Shown: positions 35,591 to 45,664 of the stretch, piece after piece
Layout of the letters: every line of letters starts with the position of its first letter
Numbering within the stretch: the stretch's first letter is position 1
Origin: Pelatocladus maniniholoensis HA4357-MV3
GTDB taxonomy: Bacteria; Cyanobacteriota; Cyanobacteriia; Cyanobacteriales; Nostocaceae
Direction: 5' to 3'
Assembly: GCA_019359115.1 (NCBI GenBank)
Contig: JAHHHW010000066.1
Span: 1-64,000 of the forward strand
DNA length: 64,000 bases
The notes under the pieces: model-generated
Databases searched by the model: none
What the model was told of the DNA's origin: nothing
What the model saw: only the letters and a program-made list of their open reading frames with translations
Made by a program: the position numbers and the translations under genes

Positions 35591-36988
35591 TCACAACCCC
35601 ATCACCAACCGATAATGTGCTTCAATTTGAGCAACTGTTTGAGATTGACGCTGAGTATCCCACTGACTGTGATTAAATAATTCTTGCTGCAATTTCTCAA
35701 CATCAATTGTTGTAACTTTGCCATCAGCAACAATTTGTTTACCATTCACCCACGCACTATTAACTACATTACTAGGACGTCCTAAAACTAATAAACCAAT
35801 CGGGTCTGTACGCGGTAATAATGATAAATTAGTCAGATCATAAAGTACTAAATCTGCTTTTTTCCCAACACTTAGAGAACCAAGTTTATCTGCTGTATTC
35901 AATCCCTTTGCACCACCCAAAGCAGCCATTCCTACTGCTTGTCTGGGTGTAATCCAGTATTGATAATCTAAATCGGTGACGTTATGTAAGATAGAACCAA
36001 TTTTGATCGCTTCTAATAAATCTTGCGAATCATTACTTGATGCACCATCGCAACCAAAAGTTACGTTTACTCCTGCTTGCCGATATTTTAAAATTGGGGC
36101 AATACCACTACCCAAACGCAAGTTACTTAAGGGGTTATGAACTACGGTAGATTGAGTTTGATTAAGGATAGAAATATCATTGTCAGTTAGATGGACACAA
36201 TGGGCTAGGCTTGTGCGATAGTCTAAAAAACCAATACGCTTTAGGTGTGCAACGGCAGTACAACCGTATTTTTCTTGAGCTAGTTTTTCCTGGGCTTTGG
36301 TTTCTAGTAAATGGGAGTGACGACAAAGATTGTACTTTTCGCTTAACTGTCTACATCCATCAAATAAAGCATCAGAACACAGTTGGATACCAGTTGGGGC
36401 GACGAGAATATTCACGCCTGATTCTGGACGATGAAATTGTTGTACTGCTGCTTCAATAATTTCTAATGTTGCTTGCGTTGAGCGAAAATAAGGCTCATGA
36501 TTTTGTTGAGTTTCCCCCGATGGAATACCAGCAGTAATCGATTCATCTTGAATTAGGGGTGCAACAAACGCACGAATACCAACTTCTTGATAAGCACGAA
36601 CTGCGGTGGCGATGGTTTCTAATTCTTTACCAGGAATCAATACTAAATGATCTACGACACTCGTACCCCCAGAAAGTAGAGTTTCTACTGCTGTTCCTAA
36701 AGCACTGAGGTAAACTTTTTCGAGATCGAGAGGCGCGAAATCATAGAGTTCTGCTAGCCATAATTCTAGGGGTAACATAGACATGATCCCCCGTTGCCAC
36801 ATTTCCGATGAATGGGTATGAGCGTTGAAGAATCCTGGTAATAAAAGTTTATTTTCACCGTTAATCGCTGTTCCCACCACCTCTAGCTGTGGTGCGATCG
36901 CAGTAATAATTCCCAGGTTAACTTGCACATCAACGGTAGTGTAATCATCTTCGACAGGTATTAAGGCATTCTCAATAGTAAAGTTCAT
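35591..36988 (-). CDS. Amidohydrolase/deaminase (TrzA/AtzA-like, metal-dependent)
   Basis: A 465-residue amidohydrolase-superfamily enzyme with the deaminase/chlorohydrolase arrangement. Metal site PGFFNAHTHSSEMW (about 51-64), HSHLLETKAQE (about 219-229), LAHCVHLTDNDI (about 260-271) with the third His, and FGCDGASSNDSQDLLE (about 309-324) with the Asp. The TRTDP-like end (LLPRTDPIGLLVLG) is typical of the 8-oxoguanine/MTA/triazine deaminase group. It probably hydrolyses a C-N or C-Cl bond on a purine- or triazine-like ring. It is divergent, across 62 bp, from a cysteine hydrolase; the pairing suggests a small N-heterocycle degradation route. Confidence 0.88.
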   Translation of the reverse strand: MNFTIENALIPVEDDYTTVDVQVNLGIITAIAPQLEVVGTAINGENKLLLPGFFNAHTHSSEMWQRGIMSMLPLELWLAELYDFAPLDLEKVYLSALGTAVETLLSGGTSVVDHLVLIPGKELETIATAVRAYQEVGIRAFVAPLIQDESITAGIPSGETQQNHEPYFRSTQATLEIIEAAVQQFHRPESGVNILVAPTGIQLCSDALFDGCRQLSEKYNLCRHSHLLETKAQEKLAQEKYGCTAVAHLKRIGFLDYRTSLAHCVHLTDNDISILNQTQSTVVHNPLSNLRLGSGIAPILKYRQAGVNVTFGCDGASSNDSQDLLEAIKIGSILHNVTDLDYQYWITPRQAVGMAALGGAKGLNTADKLGSLSVGKKADLVLYDLTNLSLLPRTDPIGLLVLGRPSNVVNSAWVNGKQIVADGKVTTIDVEKLQQELFNHSQWDTQRQSQTVAQIEAHYRLVMGL

Positions 36989-37050
36989 GAATATTTAACC
37001 TTAATTAAGTAATCCAGCTCTGGAGCTAATTTCAAGTTACAAAGTAAACA

Positions 37051-37842
37051 ATGATGTTGGATGTTGCTTTTATGGATCTGCCTCTTCGGAAACTAGGAAT
37101 TGCACCAAATGCTTGGGCAGTAAATCAGGCGATCGCAGATATCACTCGTCCTCCCCTTAACCCACAACCCGTTATCTTAGCAACAGAAACCAAAAATCTC
37201 CGCCTTGATCTCGCAAAAGCTGCTATCCTCGTCATTGACATGCAAAATGATTTTTGTCACCCTGATGGTTGGTTATCACATATCGGTGTAGATGTCAATC
37301 CAGCGCGTCAGCCAATCAAACCTTTGCAAAATCTACTGCCAACACTGCGGGCAACTGGAGTGCCGATAATATGGATAAATTGGGGAAACCGTCCTGATTT
37401 ACTCAATATCAGTGCAGGTATACATCATGTCTACAATTCCACAGGGGAAGGTGTGGGGTTAGGTGATCCATTACCGAGTAATGGTGCTAAAGTACTGATG
37501 AAAGGTAGTTGGGCAGCAGCAGTGGTAGATGAACTCGAACAATTACCAGGAGATGTTTTTATTGATAAATACCGTATGAGTGGTTTCTGGGACACTCCTT
37601 TAGATAGTATCCTGCGAAACTTGGGCAGAACGACACTATTTTTTGCTGGTGTCAATGCGGATCAATGTGTTATGGCAACTTTACAAGACGCCAACTTTTT
37701 AGGATACGACTGCATATTAGTTAAAGATTGTACAGCGACAACTTCCCCTGAATATTGTTGGTTAGCAACACTATATAACGTCAAACAGTGTTTCGGTTTT
37801 GTCACAGATTCAGAAGCAATTTTCAAAGCAATTAATGGTTAG
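37051..37842 (+). CDS. Cysteine hydrolase (isochorismatase family)
   Basis: A 263-residue isochorismatase-like amidohydrolase. The catalytic Asp lies in LVIDMQNDFCHPDGW (about 62-76), the Lys in DKYRMSGFWDTPLD (about 172-185) and the nucleophile Cys in AGVNADQCVMATLQDA (about 201-216). Family members include nicotinamidase, biuret hydrolase and N-carbamoylsarcosine amidase; the N-terminal extension of about 50 residues is like the biuret-hydrolase/ureidoacrylate side. The start may be the ATG at 37072 (MDLPLRKLG). It is divergent from an amidohydrolase and followed by a cupin gene. Confidence 0.88.
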   Translation: MMLDVAFMDLPLRKLGIAPNAWAVNQAIADITRPPLNPQPVILATETKNLRLDLAKAAILVIDMQNDFCHPDGWLSHIGVDVNPARQPIKPLQNLLPTLRATGVPIIWINWGNRPDLLNISAGIHHVYNSTGEGVGLGDPLPSNGAKVLMKGSWAAAVVDELEQLPGDVFIDKYRMSGFWDTPLDSILRNLGRTTLFFAGVNADQCVMATLQDANFLGYDCILVKDCTATTSPEYCWLATLYNVKQCFGFVTDSEAIFKAING

Positions 37843-37877
37843 TAGGGGCGAACGACCGTACGCTCGCTCCTACTAAC
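37838..37877 (+). terminator. Hairpin after the cysteine hydrolase gene
   Basis: GTTAGTAGGGGCGAACG pairs with CGCTCGCTCCTACTAAC at 15 of 17 positions around a 6-nt loop; the TAG stop of the gene lies inside its left arm. Confidence 0.6.
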
Positions 37878-37941
37878 AAATGACCAATGACATAGACGCT
37901 AGACGCTTTAGCAGCTTCTTGTATAGTAGGACAAATGACAT

Positions 37942-38394
37942 ATGATCAATTGCTGTGTAATTCCTGTTGTCAAATCTCCCAAAGATTACCAAGTTTATCG
38001 TATTAGCCCCCAGGATTCAAACCGTTTGGCGATCGTATTTGACCCGGCGATCGCGAATGCTTCTCTAACTTGTTGTGTGGAAATTTTTGATGTAGGTGGT
38101 AAAACTCCCCCTAATCGTCATCAATTCGCTATAGAGATGTTTTTTGTTCTCAAAGGGGAAGGTAGGGCCTCTTGTGATGGTAAAAGTATTTCAATTAAAG
38201 CTGGAGATAGTTTGTTAGTGCCACCTACTGGTACTCATGTAATTGAAAATACAGGTTCTGGACGTTTATATACGTTGACTGTGATGGTTCCCAATGAAGA
38301 TTTTGCCGAACTTATTCGCAGTGGGACGCCTGTAGAATTCGATGCAGAAGATATGGCTGTGCTTGGTAGGTTTGATGCTTTTGTTGCAAATTAA
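37942..38394 (+). CDS. Cupin domain protein
   Basis: A 150-residue single cupin. Motif 1 is GGKTPPNRHQFAIEMFFVLKG (about 51-71), with His and Glu as metal ligands; motif 2 is VPPTGTHVIENTGSG (about 93-107), with the last His. Such small cupins can be enzymes or sensors. It follows the cysteine hydrolase by 99 bp on the same strand, so it may serve the same pathway. Confidence 0.87.
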   Translation: MINCCVIPVVKSPKDYQVYRISPQDSNRLAIVFDPAIANASLTCCVEIFDVGGKTPPNRHQFAIEMFFVLKGEGRASCDGKSISIKAGDSLLVPPTGTHVIENTGSGRLYTLTVMVPNEDFAELIRSGTPVEFDAEDMAVLGRFDAFVAN

Positions 38395-38587
38395 AGATAT
38401 CTGTGGTTGAGTTTTGTGGATTGTGGGGAAGTGGGAGGGATAATAATTTTTTTTAAATTTGGAAATTTGCTTTTGAACTAGCCATCAAAAACTTTAAACG
38501 AGAATGTTAGTTTTTAAGAAACGCTGGGTATTCTCTTAACAGGAGGTTTGCTGGTACTTAAGTATTTACCGCAGTAACAGTTGAAAG

Positions 38588-38986
38588 ATGGCTAGTTCTG
38601 GAGAAGAATACCTAGTTAACCGTAGCAAGAAAATTGAGCGGCGAAAAAAGATTTTAACCTGGGTGTCAATTGTATCTTTTGTTGGCTCCGGGTTTTTTGC
38701 TATAGTTCCCACAATACAAAAAGCGATCGAAAATCCTTCAACCCCACCTGTGTCTGCTGAGTCTTCATTACAGCAACAGGAACAGGGTTTTAAGTTGGTG
38801 TTACAACGAGAGCCAGAAAATAATACTGCTTTAGAAGGATTAGTGAAAATACGGTTAGAGTCACAGAATTTCAAGGGTGCAATCGAACCTTTAGAAAAGT
38901 TAGTGAAACTGAATCCTGAAAGACAAGATTACAAAATTTTTTTAGAACAATTGAAAAAGAAAACAGGTAATTATAACAAACAATAG
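38588..38986 (+). CDS. Small membrane-anchored TPR protein
   Basis: A 132-residue protein: a basic N-terminus (RSKKIERRKK, about 12-21), one membrane helix (ILTWVSIVSFVGSGFFAIV, about 22-40) and two TPR-like units (GFKLVLQREPENNTALEGLV; IEPLEKLVKLNPERQDYKIF). It probably faces the periplasm or thylakoid lumen and acts as an assembly scaffold. No clear partner; a large glycosyltransferase gene starts 18 bp after its stop. Confidence 0.8.
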   Translation: MASSGEEYLVNRSKKIERRKKILTWVSIVSFVGSGFFAIVPTIQKAIENPSTPPVSAESSLQQQEQGFKLVLQREPENNTALEGLVKIRLESQNFKGAIEPLEKLVKLNPERQDYKIFLEQLKKKTGNYNKQ

Positions 38987-39003
38987 AATAAAAAATAAAA
39001 AAT

Positions 39004-42000
39004 ATGAATAACGAAATTAATAATTATGAACTGAACCGTTTAATTCCTCCAGAAATTAAAAACGATGAATTTTATGCAACTATTCAAATAATTGCTAGAG
39101 AAGAAGATATAAAAACAGTTTTAGAAATCGGTTCATCTTCAGGAGAAGGAAGCACATAAGCATTTGTCACAGGAATGCGTCAAAATCCTAACAAACCCAT
39201 ATTATTTTGTATGGAGGTGTCAAAAAGTAGATTTACTGAATTAAAAAAGAGATATGAAAATGATGATTTTGTAAAAGTATATAATTTATCTTCTGTGCCT
39301 GTAGAAAGTTTTTCTAGTGAAAACGAAGTTATTGAATTCTACGAACAAACTAATAACAATTTAAACATTTATCCGTTAAAGACAGTCTTGCATTTGCTAA
39401 AACAAGATATTGAATATGTCAAAAAAATTGATTTTTGTGATCATGGAATTAAAAAAATAAAAAAAGAAAATAATATAGATTTTTTCGATTTAGTATTAAT
39501 TGACGGTTCAGAATTTACTGGTAGCGCCGAATTAGATGAAGTCTATGGCGCAAAATATATATTTTTGGATGATATTAATACATTTAAAAACTATAAAAAT
39601 TTTGATAGATTATTTCAAGACTCTAGTTACACTCTAATTAGCTGTCATCATAAAATGCGGAATGGATATGCAATTTTTAAACAAAAAAGTGTTTCACCCG
39701 TAGCCTATCAAACTATTCATGATGCTGTTGAATCTATAGAAGGCTTCATGATTCCTGGTCAAGAAGAATACCTTTTTAATAAAGTAAAATCTCTTCCAGA
39801 AGATGCTGTGATAGTAGAGATTGGATCTTTTAAGGGGCGTTCAACAGTTGCAATGGGCTATGCTTGCATAGGAACAAATAGAAAAATTTATGCCATTGAT
39901 ACATGGGATGGAAATGATTCCGATTTTGCTGAACGCCAATTTTTTGAAATTTGGCAACCAAATATACAAGCTAATGATCTTGAAGAATATATATTACCAT
40001 TACGTGGTTACTCCCATGATGTATTAAAAGATTGGCAAGAGCTAACAAATGGTAAAGCTATTGATTTTATTTTTATTGATGGTTCTCATCAATATTTAGA
40101 TGTTTTAAAAGATTTTGAAATGTCATTCCCACTAGTAAAACATGGTGGTTGGATAGCATTTCATGATGTTATATATACATGGCCCGGACCAGAACGTGTT
40201 TGGTATAAAACAGCTAAATATATTCTTGATAATCATGAATACTCTTCAAGTCTCGCCTGTGGACAAAAAAATTTAACTGCTACAAACTCTTCATTAACCA
40301 CAGGCTTGCCAATTCACTTTTTTACTATTGTTCTCAATGGACAACCATTTATCCGTTACCATATTGAAATTTTCAAACAACTACCTTTCAAATGGCATTG
40401 GCATATTGTTGAAGGTGTAGCGGATTTAAAACATGACACCAGTTGGAGTGTAAAACTCGGTGGATGTATTAGTGATGAAATTCATCAAAATGGGCGTAGT
40501 TGTGATGGAACTACGGAATATTTAGATGAATTGGCAGAACTTTATCCAGATAACATCACAATTTACCGTCAATCGGAAGGCGTGTTCTGGGATGGTAAAC
40601 GAGAAATGGTTAATGCACCACTTGCTAACATTCAAGAAAAATGCTTATTGTGGCAAATAGATGTCGATGAACTATGGACATTAGAACAGATTTGTACTGC
40701 TAGGGAAATATTTATTAGTAACCCTGAAAAAACACCTGCTTTCTATTGGTGTTGGTATTTTGTCGGTGAACAATTAATTATTAGCACTCGCAACTGTTAT
40801 GCACAGAATCCTCAACAAGAGTGGCTAAGAACTTGGAGATTTAAACCGGGATATATTTGGGCTGCACATGAGCCTCCTGTGTTGGTAGAACCTTTAGCTG
40901 ATGGTCAATATAAAAATATAGCGAATACTAATCCTTTTTTACATCACGAAACAGAACACCATGGTTTAGTTTTTCAGCATTTTGCTTATGTCACACAAAA
41001 ACAATTGAGATTTAAAGAAAAATACTATGGTTATAGTAATGCTATTGCTCAATGGATCTCTTTACAAAAAAATACTAAATTTCCGATTTTATTAAGGGAA
41101 TATTTTCCTTGGGTTCAAGATGCAACTCAAGTAGACATTGCAAATAGACAAGGCATAGTTCCAATTGCTCAAAGAGATAATGACAATAACAATTGGCGAT
41201 TTTTACAACCAGAAGAAGTACAACAGCAAATTGCCCAAGTCAGCAAAATATCACCGATAATTATCGTTGATGGTGTATTTTTCCAACTCTATCAAACTGG
41301 AATTGCGCGTGTTTGGAAATCTCTCTTAGAAGAATGGTCAAATAATGAGTTTTCCAAACATATTATTGTAATTGACCGTGCTGGTACTGCTCCGAAAATC
41401 CCAGGTATTAAGTATTTGAATGTACCAGCTTATGACTATAACAGGATCAATACTGAGCGAGAATTTTTACAGCAAATATGCGATCAAGAAGGTGCAGATT
41501 TGTTTATCTCTTCTTACTATACAACACCTATAAAAACACCTTCTGTGTTCATGGCTTATGATATGATTCCAGAAGTCATGGGATGGGATATGAATCATCC
41601 CATGTGGCGAGATAAACAACAAGCAATAAAAGACGCATCCGCCTATATAGCTATTTCCAAAAATACAGCACTTGATTTAGCAAAATGCTTTAATCATATA
41701 TCTTTAGAGTCTGTTACTATAGCGTATTGTGGAATTAGCAGTACTTTTAAACAATCTACATCTGAAAACATAAGCTTTTTTAAAACAAAATATGGTATCA
41801 CCAAGCCTTACTTTTTATTAGCTGGTATTGGAACTGGATATAAAAATAGTATTTTATTCTTCCAAGCTTTTTCACAGCTTGTTAGCAGCTATGGTTTTGA
41901 TATTGTTGTTACAGGTAGCGGAGGTTTATTGGAATCTCAGTTTAGATCCTGTACATTTGGTAGTGTTGTTCATATGCTGCAACTGAATGATGAAGAATTA

Positions 42001-42717
42001 GCAATAGCTTATTCTGGTGCTATAGCATTAGTTTATCCATCTAAGTATGAAGGTTTTGGCTTACCTGTATTAGAAGCAATGGCTTGTGGTTGTCCTGTGA
42101 TTACTTGTCCTAACGCTTCTATTCCAGAAGTAGCTGGAGAAGCTGCAATATATATCAATTATGATGATGTATATAAACTAGCAAATGCACTTTGCGAAGT
42201 ACAAAAACCTAGTGTTCGTCAATCATTAATTGCTGCGGGTTTAGAACAAGCGAAGAAGTTTTCTTGGTCAAAAATGGCAGAGATTGTTAGTTCGGCTTTA
42301 ATTGATGTGACACTTTTATCTTTAAATCTTAAAGATATAAACTTAATTATTTTCCCTGATTGGTTGCAACCAGAAGAATTCATCAGTCTTGAATTGGCAC
42401 AAGTAATTAAGACGCTAGCAACTCATTCTGATAGTAGCAACATGACTTTACTAATTGATACTAATAATATTGCTACTGAAGATGCAGATTTATTGTTATC
42501 AAGTGTCACAATGAGCCTTCTCATGGAGGAAGATTTAGATATTACTGATGGATTAGAAATTTCTCTAGTGGGAAATTTAACTGAGATCCAGTGGAAGGTA
42601 TTACTACCTCGTCTTCATGGGCGAATTGTTTTGCCAAATGAAAATAAACAAGCATTAATACAAGCAAAAGCAGATACTCTTACATCTTATGAATTAGCAA
42701 GTTTCAGCCATTTGTAG
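39004..42717 (+). pseudogene. Giant methyltransferase/glycosyltransferase gene interrupted by one in-frame TAA
   Basis: From the ATG at 39004 the frame runs to 42717 except for a TAA at 39157-39159. Before it lies SAM motif I, VLEIGSSSGEGST, so the stop cuts the first methyltransferase domain; one change from GAA or CAA would restore it. The remainder (ATG at 39175, 1180 residues) has the rest of that domain (about 1-165), a second Methyltransf_24-type domain with VIVEIGSFKGRSTVA (about 213-227), a glycosyltransferase-like domain with IDVDEL (about 495-500), and a GT4 glycosyltransferase (about 695-1060) with EGFGLPVLE (959-967). It is AT-richer than its neighbours, suggesting transfer. It may still be expressed from 39175, so pseudogene status is provisional. 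It likely decorates surface glycans or pilin. Confidence 0.8.
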
Positions 42718-42769
42718 TAAGGGCTTTAGCCCTCTTAGAAGTTATCTTGAGGGCTGAAGCCCTCACTAC
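42714..42769. terminator. Large inverted repeat (GTAGTA family, copy 3) between convergent genes
   Basis: Arms 42714-42734 and 42749-42769 pair at 19 of 21 positions; each arm can also fold on itself (AGGGCTTTAGCCCT). The TAG stops of both convergent genes lie at the outer tips of the arms. It is a likely two-way terminator. Confidence 0.8.
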
Positions 42770-44985
42770 GAACTAATATATATTTGCCACATTTGTTCGT
42801 AAGCCTTTTCCATTTCACGGGTAAATTGCTTACCATTCCATAGAGGTGATGTTTTCCTTGACTGTCTCAATTTCCACGCAATTTGTTGTCTTAAAGCTTC
42901 ATCTTTACCTAGACGTACACCCCACTCTACATATTCTTCATCAGTCCAGGCGATACCTTCTGTGATTCCAGCATTCATCATCATGGTGTAACTGTTACGA
43001 GCGGCGAATTGTTCACCGACTTTCGTCACCATAGGAATACACATCCACAGAGTTTCTAGAGTGGTTGTAGCTCCATTGTAAGGATAGGTATCTAATACAA
43101 CATCTGCAATACCTAAATTAGCTCGGTGAATTGATTCTGCAATAACACCTGGGAGAAACCTGAATTTAGCTGTATCTACGCCTTCTTCTTCTGCTAGCTG
43201 ATAAAAAAACTTTTTAATAGATTCTTCATCAGATAGTCCTTTAATTAAGAAGTAGCTATTGGGAACTTCTTTAATAATTCTTAATTGCAGTCTCGTAATG
43301 TATGGATGTCGCTTAAAGCCTCGCTGACCAGAGAAATATACAACTGCATCATGAGGAATATTTAATTCCTCACGAGTTACTGTAGGTACACTGACCTCAA
43401 AACCATCTACAGCTACATAAGTTTGAGGTAAACGCCAAATTTTTTCGCTGTAATATTCCTGCGCTGATTCTGGTAATACATAAGAGTCTGCAATAAAATA
43501 ATCCACTGATGGACTACCAGAAGCATCCCAACCTAACCAAGTTACTTGAATCGGCGCAGGTTTCATGCTTATAACTTCACAACTAATGTCTAAAGTAATG
43601 CTATCTAAATCAATTAATATATCAATTTCATCCTGGTATATTTCTTCAGCAATTTCAGCAGTTTTATTTGCTTTATATGCTTTATCTACTTTGCTGAGAT
43701 ACCATTCATGTAAAGGGTCACATTCTGGATTTGTACTAATAAAGTAAGCATTAATTTCAAATTTATCACGGTCGTGATACTGAAATAGCCATCGACTGAG
43801 CCAACCTACAGAATGACTTCTAAGGCAATAAGATAGATATCCTAACTTAATTTTTTTATTGGTGCAAGTGTGTTTTTTTCTTTCTAAATGACCTTGATAA
43901 TACTTATCTACGGCTTCTTTTGAATAATTTGCTATATTTGCTTGGCAAAGTTGCAATAAGCAATTTTGTATAACTCTATTTTTTATGGGATTATCTTCAA
44001 TATAAGGAGTAAAAAAAATAGCATTAAATAGTCTACAAATTCTAATATTATCCAATGGCGCAGGATTATTTTCAATAAGCTTTTTTACTAAAAATTCTTG
44101 CCTTTGATGTACATAACAAGATTCTTCCCAATGTCCACCTGCACTCATTAAACACCGAAGTATTTGACGATTAGCAAACACCATATCTGGTAATTCCTGT
44201 ACTCCATCATAAAATAATTTAGCGGCTGATATCGCTTTTTCAAATTGCATAGAATTTTCATAAAAACCAGCTAAATGACCTATGATTTCTGAGTTATTAG
44301 GACTTAACTGCAAATAAATTTCACATAATTGAGCTGCTATTCTAGGTAATCTATGAGAATAGGCGATTTCTACGGCTGACGGTAATATAATACTAAGCAA
44401 AGATTGGCAATTATCTTGAAGATATGGTAAGCAGGCTTTGGCAAAATCCAGAGTAGATGGATAGAGATAATAATTCTCTAAAATAATCTGTAAAGTTTGC
44501 ATTAACAATTCAATATTTACTTCTAATCTGAGTTCAGATTGTAGGATTTCAATTACACCTAGTTCTTGCAATCCATCACTTGTATAGGTTTTTAACTTGA
44601 TTAATAATTGAATAAGATATAAAAGGTTGTTAATATTTTGAGGAGCAATTTCTTTAATATTGTGGCGAATTTTTTCAGCAAGTGAATATTCCTTTAGTGA
44701 TTCCTGGCGTTCGGCTTCTGTTTGTAAAATAGAGACTAATTCTGTATTCCAAGCCTCAACTTGTTCTGCTTCTCCTTCGATCATTGCCATGAACCAAGTT
44801 GTTTGAGCTTCTACTTCTTGTCCTTGCAATAGCAAGGTTAAACCCAAATACCAATAGTTAGATTTAATATTAGATTCTAAAGCAATAGCTTCTTCGTAGA
44901 GACTTGCAGCCTGGATATAATTACCTGCAACAAAATATTTTTCTGCCAACTGATGATGTTGAGTTGGAGTAGTTAATGAGAGCAT
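42766..44985 (-). CDS. ogtA: TPR plus O-GlcNAc-transferase-like (GT41/SPINDLY) protein
   Basis: A 739-residue protein. N-terminal TPR-like helices (HQLAEKYFVAGNYIQAASLY) lead to a GT41 domain from about 370 to the end, with KIKLGYLSYCLRSHSVGWL, APIQVTWLGWDASGSPSVDY, YFSGQRGFKRHPYI and the UDP-sugar site VLDTYPYNGATTTLETLWM followed by VTKVGEQFAARNSY. Enzymes of this type add O-linked sugars to protein Ser/Thr. In Nostoc punctiforme a putative O-GlcNAc transferase beside pilA (OgtA) is needed for hormogonium motility; here too it follows a pilin gene on the same strand. I start at 44985 because the longer frame (to 45069) reads through the intercistronic hairpin. Confidence 0.85.
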   Translation of the reverse strand: MLSLTTPTQHHQLAEKYFVAGNYIQAASLYEEAIALESNIKSNYWYLGLTLLLQGQEVEAQTTWFMAMIEGEAEQVEAWNTELVSILQTEAERQESLKEYSLAEKIRHNIKEIAPQNINNLLYLIQLLIKLKTYTSDGLQELGVIEILQSELRLEVNIELLMQTLQIILENYYLYPSTLDFAKACLPYLQDNCQSLLSIILPSAVEIAYSHRLPRIAAQLCEIYLQLSPNNSEIIGHLAGFYENSMQFEKAISAAKLFYDGVQELPDMVFANRQILRCLMSAGGHWEESCYVHQRQEFLVKKLIENNPAPLDNIRICRLFNAIFFTPYIEDNPIKNRVIQNCLLQLCQANIANYSKEAVDKYYQGHLERKKHTCTNKKIKLGYLSYCLRSHSVGWLSRWLFQYHDRDKFEINAYFISTNPECDPLHEWYLSKVDKAYKANKTAEIAEEIYQDEIDILIDLDSITLDISCEVISMKPAPIQVTWLGWDASGSPSVDYFIADSYVLPESAQEYYSEKIWRLPQTYVAVDGFEVSVPTVTREELNIPHDAVVYFSGQRGFKRHPYITRLQLRIIKEVPNSYFLIKGLSDEESIKKFFYQLAEEEGVDTAKFRFLPGVIAESIHRANLGIADVVLDTYPYNGATTTLETLWMCIPMVTKVGEQFAARNSYTMMMNAGITEGIAWTDEEYVEWGVRLGKDEALRQQIAWKLRQSRKTSPLWNGKQFTREMEKAYEQMWQIYISS

Positions 44986-45045
44986 AGTATTTATGAAAAA
45001 CTTGTGAGAATAAAGGAACAGAATTATACAGTTAGTAAGTTGCAC

Positions 45046-45079
45046 AAATTGGGTAATGTTTTTAGACATTACCCAATTT
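45046..45079 (-). terminator. Hairpin between pilin and OGT genes
   Basis: A 14-bp perfect stem (AAATTGGGTAATGT and complement) with a 6-nt loop lies 55 bp after the pilin stop. It may end or stabilise the abundant pilin mRNA while letting some transcription into the OGT gene. Confidence 0.7.
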
Positions 45080-45133
45080 AAGAAAGTATGTGAAATTACT
45101 CGTAATAGTGATTAATGAATGCTTTCAACTCTC

Positions 45134-45664
45134 TTATCTAGCTAAAGAGACGAAGTTGTTTGCACACCCTGTACTAAATGTGGTAACATCAGCTACTGAT
45201 GTAGTAGGTCCAGGAGATTCGCAAGCTATTGCTAGTGTTAGCGCTTCAGAGGTCGCGCTATCTCCTACTTGAGTACCTACTAATCCATAGTAGGATTTAA
45301 GCGCAGGTTTAATAGCCATTCCTTTAAACTGGGCAGCACTAGTACCACTACCAGTAATAGCATACTGATAATTTTCAGATTGAGTTTTTATCCCTACTTG
45401 CAATTCAGAGAGGTTAGTAGCAAACTTTTGATATTCCAGGAAGTAAGCTTGTTGAGAACGGTTAACTGTACCTACGTAGTTTCTCGCTTCTGACTGTTTA
45501 GCTTTATTCACCTGACCCAGTAGCGAAGGTAGTGCGATCGCCGCAAGTACACCGATAATAATTACTACCACCAATAATTCAATAAGTGTAAAACCTTCTT
45601 CATTTTTTTTCTTACGGTTGTTCAAATGCTGGAGGAATTTGGCTTGCAGTTCTAGCTTGAGCAT
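45134..45664 (-). CDS. pilA: Type IV pilin (PilA-like)
   Basis: A 176-residue prepilin. The leader is long and basic (HLNNRKKKNEE, about 14-24), then the peptidase site GFTLIELLVVVI with Glu at +5 and a hydrophobic helix to about residue 46. The globular part has NKAKQSEARNYVGTVNRSQQ and a C-terminal disulfide pair (Cys in ACESPG and STGCANN), as in cyanobacterial major pilins. It is the pilus subunit for gliding, hormogonium motility or DNA uptake. The adjacent OGT-like gene suggests that it is glycosylated. Confidence 0.92.
   Translation of the reverse strand: MLKLELQAKFLQHLNNRKKKNEEGFTLIELLVVVIIIGVLAAIALPSLLGQVNKAKQSEARNYVGTVNRSQQAYFLEYQKFATNLSELQVGIKTQSENYQYAITGSGTSAAQFKGMAIKPALKSYYGLVGTQVGDSATSEALTLAIACESPGPTTSVADVTTFSTGCANNFVSLAR

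Noticed and set aside
44986..45069. Longer N-terminus for the OGT-like protein
   Set aside because: Its first codons are the right arm of the intercistronic hairpin; family similarity starts after the ATG at 44985.
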